From Bacteroidales bacterium (GTDB lineage Bacteria > Bacteroidota > Bacteroidia > Bacteroidales > AUK083): a stretch of DNA of 39,600 bases. The stretch spans positions 1 to 39,600 of the forward strand of contig JAGGUV010000057.1 in assembly GCA_021158345.1 (NCBI GenBank). The letters run 5' to 3'. Under the pieces are notes generated by a model, which worked only from the letters and a program-made list of their open reading frames with translations, had not been told where the DNA came from and ran no database searches. Shown here in pieces: positions 34,775 through 39,600 of the stretch. The position numbers were made by a program, and so were the translations under genes. Position 1 is the stretch's first letter; the number at the start of each line of letters is the position of its first letter.

Positions 34775-35233
34775 ATGGAACTTTCAAAAAAAATTAATGA
34801 GGATATTAAACAAGCAATGCTTGCAAGAGACAAAAAAAAATTAGAAGCTTTAAGAGCAATAAAAGCATCGTTGCTTTTGGCAAAGACAGGTAAAGACGTA
34901 AGCGGTGGTGAAATACCAAATGAAGTTGAAATTAAACTTTTACAAAAATTAGTAAAACAAAGAAAAGAATCAGCAGAAGTATATATTTCACAAAACAGAA
35001 AAGATCTGGCAGATGTAGAACTTTATCAGTTAAGTATTATTGAAAAATATTTACCTGAACAAATGAGCAGGGAAGAAATTTTTGAAATTGTCAATAAAAT
35101 AATTTCAGAAACAGGGGCCTCAACAATAAAAGATATGGGTAAGGTAATGGGAATTGCATCAAAACAATTAGCAGGAAAAGCTGATAACAAAACAATTTCA
35201 AACATTGTTAAACAAATACTTACAAAAAATTAA
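34775..35233 (+). CDS. GatB/YqeY domain protein
   Basis: A 152-residue protein of the YqeY family, whose domain also forms the tail of the GatB amidotransferase subunit. Family features are the N-terminal helix with MLARDKKKLEALRAIKASLLLAKT, the KLLQKLVKQRKESAEVYISQNRKDLADVEL segment (cited as KQRKESAEVY), YLPEQMS and the C-terminal STIKDMGKVMGIASKQLAGKADNKTI. It is helical throughout and probably binds tRNA or nucleic acid, although its role as a free protein is not settled. It sits 11 bases after ftsZ and is the last gene of the dcw transcript before a strong terminator, a position common in Bacteroidota. Confidence 0.92.
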   Translation: MELSKKINEDIKQAMLARDKKKLEALRAIKASLLLAKTGKDVSGGEIPNEVEIKLLQKLVKQRKESAEVYISQNRKDLADVELYQLSIIEKYLPEQMSREEIFEIVNKIISETGASTIKDMGKVMGIASKQLAGKADNKTISNIVKQILTKN

Positions 35234-35278
35234 TACTTGCAGGGAAATTATACTCAAATATTTAACCCTATAAAAAAC

Positions 35279-35314
35279 AAAAAAGGGAAAACAATTAATT
35301 GTTTTCCCTTTTTT
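35279..35314. terminator. Bidirectional terminator between dcw cluster and tsf operon
   Basis: A perfect palindrome (AAAAAAGGGAAAACAATT joined to its complement) spanning 36 bases, with six A on the left and six T on the right. It lies between the convergent YqeY and tsf genes and can serve both transcripts. It is the first strong terminator seen on the plus strand after mraZ. Confidence 0.85.
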
Positions 35315-35333
35315 AATATCATAAAAATAAAAA

Positions 35334-36170
35334 TTATGCCCCTAACATAAAACGTTTGAAAGCAGTAATTTTTAATTCTTTATCATTAGAATTAATATAT
35401 TCACGGATAGTTTGTTTTGGTTCTTTAACAAAATCCTGATTTAATAGAGTGTTTTCTTTATAAAATTTATTTAATCTTCCGAGTGCAATTTTTTCAGCTA
35501 AAGCTTCAGGTTTACCTTCTTGTATAGCCATTTCTTTACCCAACTGAATTTCATGTTCAAGAACTTTAGGATCAACATCATCTTTATCAATTGCAACAGG
35601 ATTCATAGCAGCAATTTGCATTGCAACTTCGTGACCAATTGTATCAATATTTTCTGAGTCAGTTTTGTTAACGCCTAAAACAGTAGCTAATCTGTTACCC
35701 TGATGATTATATGCAAAAACCTTAGGAGCACTAATAAAATCGTAATGTGCTAATTGAATTTTTTCTCCAATCTTACCAACAAATTCTATGATAGTATCAT
35801 TAACAGTAATATCATTTAATTTTAAGTTTAAGAGCTCATCTTTAGATTTGGATTCGTTAGCTAAGGCTAAATCTAAAATTTTATTAGCTAAATCAATAAA
35901 TTCTTGATTTTTAGCAACAAAATCAGTTTCACAGTTAAGCATTAAAATAGCAACGAAATTTTGTTTTTCATTAATTTTAGCAAGAACAACACCTTCGTTA
36001 GCGTCTTTGTCAGAACGTTTATTGGCAAGTTTTTGTCCTTTTTTTCTTAATATATCAATAGCTTTATCAAAATCGCCATCACTTTCAACAAGTGCTTTTT
36101 TACAATCCATCATTCCAACACCTGTTTGTTTTCTCAGTTTATTAACATCAGCAGCAGTTATCTTAGCCAT
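35334..36170 (-). CDS. tsf: Elongation factor Ts
   Basis: The guanine nucleotide exchange factor for EF-Tu. The 278-residue protein has an N-terminal UBA-like domain with the LRKQTGVGMMDCKKALVESDGDFDKAIDILRKKG segment (cited as GVGMMDCKKAL and DFDKAIDILRK), followed by CETDFVAKN, the Asp-Phe pair that inserts near the EF-Tu Mg site. Two core subdomains with HVAMQIAAMNP (here HEVAMQIAAMNPVAI) follow. It is the last gene of rplM-rpsI-rpsB-tsf, 31 bases after rpsB, with the shared terminator 20 bases beyond its stop codon. Confidence 0.97.
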   Translation of the reverse strand: MAKITAADVNKLRKQTGVGMMDCKKALVESDGDFDKAIDILRKKGQKLANKRSDKDANEGVVLAKINEKQNFVAILMLNCETDFVAKNQEFIDLANKILDLALANESKSKDELLNLKLNDITVNDTIIEFVGKIGEKIQLAHYDFISAPKVFAYNHQGNRLATVLGVNKTDSENIDTIGHEVAMQIAAMNPVAIDKDDVDPKVLEHEIQLGKEMAIQEGKPEALAEKIALGRLNKFYKENTLLNQDFVKEPKQTIREYINSNDKELKITAFKRFMLGA

Positions 36171-36201
36171 ATTTATTTGATTTTTTTAATATTAAAATAA
36201 T

Positions 36202-37083
36202 TTATTTAGAAATAGGTTTTGAAGTTGTTTTTTTGATTCTTTTTCTAGTAGTTTTAGCTTCAGGAGTTTTTTTTGCTTCCTGTTCCTCAGAAACAACTTC
36301 AGTTTTTTGTTTTTCAGCTTCTTCTTCAGCTTTTTTCTTTAAAGCTTGTTGCTCTCTCTTTTTATCTTCTTCCAAGGCTCTTTTATCTCTTTCTAATTTT
36401 CTTTCAACTAAACCTTCTTCAATAGCTTTCACTATTGTTTCAACAATAATAGAAATAGATTTTGAAGCATCATCATTAGCTGGAATAGCAAAATCAACTT
36501 TATTAGGGTCTGCATTTGTATCAACAATAGCAAATGTAGGTATGTTTAATTTATTAGCTTCAGCAACTGCAATTTTTTCTTTATTAATATCCACAACAAA
36601 AATAGCAGCAGGTAAACGGTTTAAGTCAGAAATACTACCAAGGTTTTTTTCTAATTTAGCTCTTTCACGGGTAATTTGTAATCTTTCCCTTTTTGAAAGG
36701 TTGATAAAAGAATTGGTTTTCATCATTTTGTCGATAGAAACCATTTTTCTTACAGCTTTACGGATAGTAGCAAAATTTGTCAACATACCACCAGGCCATC
36801 TTTCAGTAACGTAAGGCATATTAATTTTTGAAACATGAGTTTCAATAATACTTTTAGCCTGTTTTTTTGTAGCAACAAAAAGTATTTTTTTGCCTGATTT
36901 AGCTATTTGCTTCATTGCTGAAGCAGCTTCATCAATTTTAGCTATGGTTTTGTATAAGTCAATAATATGGATACCATTACGTTCCATAAAAATATATGGA
37001 GCCATATTTGGATTCCATTTTCTTTTTAGGTGTCCAAAATGAGCACCTGCTTCTAATAATGATTCGAAATTTGTTCTTGGCAT
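36202..37083 (-). CDS. rpsB: 30S ribosomal protein S2
   Basis: A small-subunit protein positioned near the anti-Shine-Dalgarno region. The first 230 residues match S2: LLEAGAHFGHLKRKWNPNMAPYIF (cited as GAHFGHLKRKWNP), GIHIIDLYKT, FVATKKQAK, RWPGGMLTNFATI and IPTFAIVDTNADPNKVDFAIPANDD (cited as DTNADPN and IPANDD). The last 65 residues are a charged Lys/Glu/Ala-rich coiled-coil-like extension, which is common in Bacteroidota S2. It lies about 100 bases after rpsI with no clear terminator or promoter in the gap. Confidence 0.98.
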   Translation of the reverse strand: MPRTNFESLLEAGAHFGHLKRKWNPNMAPYIFMERNGIHIIDLYKTIAKIDEAASAMKQIAKSGKKILFVATKKQAKSIIETHVSKINMPYVTERWPGGMLTNFATIRKAVRKMVSIDKMMKTNSFINLSKRERLQITRERAKLEKNLGSISDLNRLPAAIFVVDINKEKIAVAEANKLNIPTFAIVDTNADPNKVDFAIPANDDASKSISIIVETIVKAIEEGLVERKLERDKRALEEDKKREQQALKKKAEEEAEKQKTEVVSEEQEAKKTPEAKTTRKRIKKTTSKPISK

Positions 37084-37186
37084 GATTTTGATTTTTGTTT
37101 ACATTCTTAAATAAAAACAATTGCTAAGTAGTCCTTAAAAAAAAAGAAATCTTAACAATTTAGATACTAAACTTAATATAAAAATA

Positions 37187-37573
37187 CTAACGTTTACTGA
37201 ATTGGAATTTCTTTCTGGCTTTTTTCTGACCTGGTTTTTTTCTTTCAACCATACGAGGGTCTCTTTTTAATAAGCCTTTAGGTTTTAAGGCAAGTCTATT
37301 TTCAGGGTCAACTTCACATAATGCTCTTGAAATACCTAACCTTAGTGCCTCAGCTTGTCCTGAGATACCACCTCCGTCGAGATTTGCTTTAACATCAAAT
37401 TTGCCAACACTGTCTGTTAATTCAAAAGCCTGAGTTGCTACATATTGTAATGTAGAAGTAGGGAAATATTCTTTATAATCTTTATTGTTAACGATTATTT
37501 TGCCAGTACCTTCTTGAAGATATACCCTTGCAATAGCTTTTTTTCTTCTGCCTAAAGTGTTAATAACTTCCAT
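37187..37573 (-). CDS. rpsI: 30S ribosomal protein S9
   Basis: A 128-residue small-subunit protein whose C-terminal tail reaches the P-site tRNA. Family features: GRRKKAIARVYLQEGTGKIIVN (cited as GRRKKAIARVYL), GGGISGQAEALRLGISRAL, RRDPRMVERKKPGQKKARKKFQFSKR (as DPRMVERKKPG and the terminal FQFSKR). The SKR end is the expected tRNA-contacting tail. The start is one base past the rplM stop codon, so the two are translationally coupled, as in nearly all bacteria. Confidence 0.98.
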   Translation of the reverse strand: MEVINTLGRRKKAIARVYLQEGTGKIIVNNKDYKEYFPTSTLQYVATQAFELTDSVGKFDVKANLDGGGISGQAEALRLGISRALCEVDPENRLALKPKGLLKRDPRMVERKKPGQKKARKKFQFSKR

Positions 37574-37574
37574 A

Positions 37575-38033
37575 TTATGATATTATTGTATTTAATTTTA
37601 CTGTTTTTGGTTTCTGTGCTTGATATTTGTGTTCATTTCCCTCAACAACATGAAGATTTTTGAATAGTTTAGCTCCCAGTCTGTTTTTTGGTAACATACC
37701 TCTAACAGATTTTTCAACTAAACCAATAGGGTTTTTTGTTATCAATTCTTTCGGAGTTGTTAACTTTTGACCACCCGGATATCCTGTATGACTAAAGTAA
37801 TGTCTGTCAGTCCATTTTTTACCTGTTAATCTTACTTTTTCGGCATTTATTACTATAACATTATCACCGCAATCAACATGAGGAGTAAAATTAGTTTTGT
37901 GCTTCCCTCTTAGTAAAAATGCAACTTTTGATGCTAATCTGCCTAATATCTCATTTTCAGCATCTACTAACAGCCATTCTTTATTTACTGTGTCTTTGTT
38001 TGCACTTTTTGTTTTATAACTTAAAGTATCCAT
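37575..38033 (-). CDS. rplM: 50S ribosomal protein L13
   Basis: A 152-residue large-subunit protein. Key segments are EWLLVDAENEILGRLASKVAFLLRGKHK (cited as VDAENEILGRLAS and LLRGKHK), FTPHVDCGDNVIVINAEKV, KWTDRHYFSHTGYPGG and EKSVRGMLPKNRLG. The first gene of the rplM-rpsI-rpsB-tsf unit. The ATG at 38031-38033 is used, one codon inside a TTG. In E. coli L13 represses this operon; the 5' leader here is about 45 bases from the proximal promoter or 150 from the distal one, but I do not recognise a specific L13-binding fold in it. Confidence 0.97.
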   Translation of the reverse strand: MDTLSYKTKSANKDTVNKEWLLVDAENEILGRLASKVAFLLRGKHKTNFTPHVDCGDNVIVINAEKVRLTGKKWTDRHYFSHTGYPGGQKLTTPKELITKNPIGLVEKSVRGMLPKNRLGAKLFKNLHVVEGNEHKYQAQKPKTVKLNTIIS

Positions 38034-38086
38034 CAATTTATATTATTTCTTTTATCAATTCTTTTCTACTATCTTAAAATGGGGTG

Positions 38087-38118
38087 CAAAAATATAACAT
38101 ATTTCTAAATTAACAAAA
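38087..38118 (-). promoter_or_regulatory. Proximal promoter of rplM operon
   Basis: On the minus strand TTTTG (38114-38118), 19 bases, TATTTTTG (38087-38094). Both elements and the spacing fit the Bacteroidota consensus. The start would lie about 45 bases upstream of the rplM ATG. The -7 core TATTTTTGCAC is identical to the one before rpmG. Confidence 0.7.
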
Positions 38119-38191
38119 TTTATAAACAATAATTTGTTGATATTTTTTTATTGACTTAGAAATCAATAATACAACCCGTAAAAAAACGCTG

Positions 38192-38221
38192 CAAAGATAT
38201 TGTTTTTTATCATTATCAAAA
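38192..38221 (-). promoter_or_regulatory. Distal promoter of rplM operon
   Basis: On the minus strand TTTTG (38217-38221), 17 bases, TATCTTTG (38192-38199). It is a second full consensus match about 105 bases upstream of the proximal one, giving a leader of about 150 bases. Confidence 0.6.
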
Positions 38222-38318
38222 TTTTATACGCATTTTTTTATAAATATTTTTATAAAAAATTACTCATCATGAGTTAAATAATTTGTTTAATTCTTTACAG
38301 AGTTTGTATATTTTGTTT

Positions 38319-38414
38319 CCGTATGATTCTCATACGGTTATTATTGTTTAATCCCTTACGGGATAAGGGTTATAAATTTATTAATCTTATTTTGAAATCC
38401 TATAAATTTCAAAA
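38319..38414. repeat. Cluster of three short hairpins
   Basis: CCGTATGA-TTC-TCATACGG (38319-38337, 8-bp perfect stem); CCCTTA-CGGGA-TAAGGG (38353-38369, 6 bp); and TTTTGAAAT with ATTTCAAAA (38390-38414, 9 bp). They lie in a row just upstream of the GC-rich block. They may be terminators for minus-strand transcription coming through the RNA region, remnants of dispersed palindromes, or part of a larger RNA; the data do not distinguish these. Confidence 0.5.
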
Positions 38415-38440
38415 ATACAGAGGATAAATATTTTGCATAA

Positions 38441-38600
38441 GATAGCCCCTGCGGCAAGGATAGAAGCGGTAGCCTGCTGAAATGGCAAGCTATGTTTTTG
38501 TTAGCTGGCGTAGGCTGACAGGGGAAGCCCACGTACAGCTTACAAAAATAAGCTTGGAATGAAGCAGCTACAAGCGTATAGCCTGTTTTAGCCGCCCATA
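38441..38600 (+). ncRNA. Structured RNA candidate, possibly 6S-like
   Basis: This block is 80 of 160 bases G or C, against very AT-rich flanks, and codes for nothing. Its ends pair: GCGGC (38451-38455) with GCCGC (38591-38595). Next inside, GTAGC-c-TGCT (38469-38478) pairs with AGCAGCTAC (38563-38571), nine pairs with one bulge. Two apical hairpins follow: AGCTA/TAGCT (38488-38506) and AGCTTA/TAAGCT (38537-38554). CCCCTG (38446-38451) is also complementary to CAGGGG (38519-38524), an alternative pairing or pseudoknot. A TATTTTG at 38429-38435 sits where a -7 element would give a start at about 38441, which favours the plus strand. The long rod with internal loops and the motif GATAGCCCC...GATAGAAGCGG recall 6S-Flavo-type RNA, but this identity is a recollection. 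Strand and ends are uncertain. Confidence 0.5.
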
Positions 38601-38676
38601 AAATTAAATTATAATATATTATTATTGTCATAAATAGTTTTTATTAATTTCGCCAAAAAATAAAACTTTTATAATA

Positions 38677-39597
38677 ATGTCAATCAAGGTAAAGAATATA
38701 ACAAAAATTTATGGAGAACAGAAAGCTTTAAACAATGTAAGCTTTGAGATAAAACCTGGTGAAATTGTCGGACTATTAGGTCCTAACGGAGCAGGCAAAA
38801 CCACTATGATGAAGATTATTACCTGTTTTATACCACCCACATCAGGTGAAGTTTTTGTTAAAGGTTTTGATATTTTTGACCAATCTATTGAAGTCAAACG
38901 AAGAATTGGATATCTTCCCGAAAACAATCCTTTATACACAGATATGTACGTTAAGGAATATCTTAAATTTATAGCAGGCATTCATAAATTAGGCAAAAAC
39001 ACTAAAAATCGTATTAAAGAAATAATTGACGTCACAGGCATAGAAATTGAACAGAACAAAAAAATCGGAGCTTTATCAAAAGGATATAAACAAAGGGTGG
39101 GCTTGGCACAAGCGCTTATTCATAATCCCGAAGTATTGATATTAGATGAACCCACCTCGGGTTTAGACCCTAATCAATTAGTTGAAATTCGCAACCTTAT
39201 CAAACTAATAGGCAAAGAAAAAACCGTTATATTATCGACACATATTATGCAGGAAGTTGAGGCTGTATGCAACAGAACAATTATTATTAACAAAGGTGAA
39301 ATTGTTGCTGATGATAAAACAGAAAATTTATACAACACCATTTCAAATAATAAAGAAATAATTAAAGTAGAATTCGATAAAAGTTTAAAAAAAGACTTTT
39401 TGTTAAAAAATATTCACGGCATAATAAAATTACAAAAGATATCAGACAAAATATGGCAGATAGAAGCAAAAAAAGACAAGCAAGATATACGCTCTGACAT
39501 TTTTAAATTTGCTGTTGATAATAATTTAACAGTATTATCGATGAACAAACAAGAAGAAAATTTAGAAAAAATATTTCAGAAATTAACAAATACTTAA
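38677..39597 (+). CDS. gldA: ABC transporter ATPase, GldA-like
   Basis: A 306-residue ATPase subunit of an ABC exporter. All motifs are intact: Walker A GPNGAGKT (35-42), Q-loop region near YLPENNPLY, signature LSKGY (133-137), Walker B VLILDEPTSGLD (153-164) and the H-loop histidine H189 (LSTHIMQ). A C-terminal extension of about 85 residues (EIIKVEFDKSLKK onward) follows, as in GldA. GldA with GldF and GldG is tied to gliding motility in Flavobacterium, but the family also occurs in non-gliding Bacteroidota, so motility should not be assumed. Permease genes would be expected just beyond the window. The symbol reflects overall resemblance (YLPENNPLYTDMYVKEYL region), not a proven role. Confidence 0.85.
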   Translation: MSIKVKNITKIYGEQKALNNVSFEIKPGEIVGLLGPNGAGKTTMMKIITCFIPPTSGEVFVKGFDIFDQSIEVKRRIGYLPENNPLYTDMYVKEYLKFIAGIHKLGKNTKNRIKEIIDVTGIEIEQNKKIGALSKGYKQRVGLAQALIHNPEVLILDEPTSGLDPNQLVEIRNLIKLIGKEKTVILSTHIMQEVEAVCNRTIIINKGEIVADDKTENLYNTISNNKEIIKVEFDKSLKKDFLLKNIHGIIKLQKISDKIWQIEAKKDKQDIRSDIFKFAVDNNLTVLSMNKQEENLEKIFQKLTNT

Positions 39598-39600
39598 TTA

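Larger units (their letters stand above)
38034..38676. other. Gene-free region between rplM and the ABC ATPase gene
   Basis: These 643 bases hold no convincing protein gene. From left to right: the rplM leader with two promoters on the minus strand (38034-38221), three separate hairpins (38319-38414), a GC-rich block that looks like a structured RNA (38441-38600), and 76 very AT-rich bases before the ABC ATPase start. A 91-codon minus-strand frame across the RNA block is considered spurious. Confidence 0.75.

Noticed and set aside
38319-38337. Hairpin CCGTATGA-TTC-TCATACGG as domain V of a group II intron
   Set aside because: It has only an 8-bp stem with a 3-base loop and lacks the AGC triad, bulge and GAAA tetraloop of domain V; no maturase or other intron domains are nearby.
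38441-38600. Identification of the GC-rich block as SRP RNA, tmRNA or RNase P RNA
   Set aside because: GGAATGAAGCAGC resembles the SRP domain IV core only loosely and lacks the symmetric loop; there is no tRNA-like acceptor end for tmRNA and no conserved RNase P motifs such as GAGGAAAGTCC.
38356-38631. A 91-codon minus-strand reading frame in the rplM-ABC ATPase gap
   Set aside because: It runs across the GC-rich foldable block and the hairpins, matches no family I know, and has no promoter or start context; the composition fits an RNA gene better.

Overview
The window is very AT-rich chromosomal DNA from a member of the Bacteroidota, probably an uncultured Bacteroidales-like lineage. The evidence is taxonomic gene content and signals: a DUF4295 gene beside rpmG and ftsY, a GldA-type ABC ATPase, a GlsA/GlsB-type lipid acyltransferase pair, an FtsZ with the Bacteroidota-style tail, ECF sigma factor genes (one with an anti-sigma-like partner), almost no Shine-Dalgarno sequences, and several -7 elements of the Bacteroidota type (TAnnTTTG). 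Nearly everything is core housekeeping. No phage, CRISPR array, rRNA or tRNA gene was seen.

Layout. 1-7.5 kb: the N-terminal part of an ECF sigma factor cut by the window edge, a small MITE-like element with a target duplication, an unknown membrane protein, a PaaI-type thioesterase, a MORN-repeat protein, then rimO-ftsY / DUF4295-rpmG on the minus strand. A 636-base gene-free stretch of nested palindromes follows, then an ECF sigma / anti-sigma-like pair. 7.6-13.6 kb (minus strand): aminopeptidase P, a Rel/SpoT-family (p)ppGpp enzyme with an altered hydrolase motif, and clpS-nfeD-floA. 13.6-19.4 kb: a CoA-pyrophosphatase-like Nudix protein, a YjbR protein, a biotin-dependent carboxyltransferase with its biotin carrier, engB, and the glsB/glsA pair.

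19.5-35.2 kb (plus strand): a full division and cell wall (dcw) cluster in the order mraZ-rsmH-ftsL-ftsI-murE-mraY-murD-ftsW-murG::murC-ftsQ-ftsA-ftsZ-yqeY. It is closely packed, is preceded by a three-box MraZ-like operator, and is closed by a strong bidirectional terminator. murG and murC are one continuous reading frame, which is the most unusual coding feature here. 35.3-38.0 kb (minus strand): the rplM-rpsI-rpsB-tsf translation operon with two good promoters. 38.0-38.7 kb: a gene-free region with several hairpins and a GC-rich block of about 160 nt that looks like a structured RNA (possibly 6S-like). The window ends with a GldA-like ABC ATPase.

The genes cover peptidoglycan precursor synthesis (MurE, MraY, MurD, MurG, MurC), divisome assembly (FtsL, FtsI, FtsW, FtsQ, FtsA, FtsZ), ribosome assembly and modification (L33, L13, S9, S2, EngB, RimO, RsmH, EF-Ts), membrane targeting (FtsY), proteolysis (ClpS, aminopeptidase P) and stringent control. 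No dedicated new defence or metabolic system is evident. The best leads are the MurG-MurC fusion, the structured RNA candidate, the hydrolase-motif change in the Rel protein, and the small palindromic elements.
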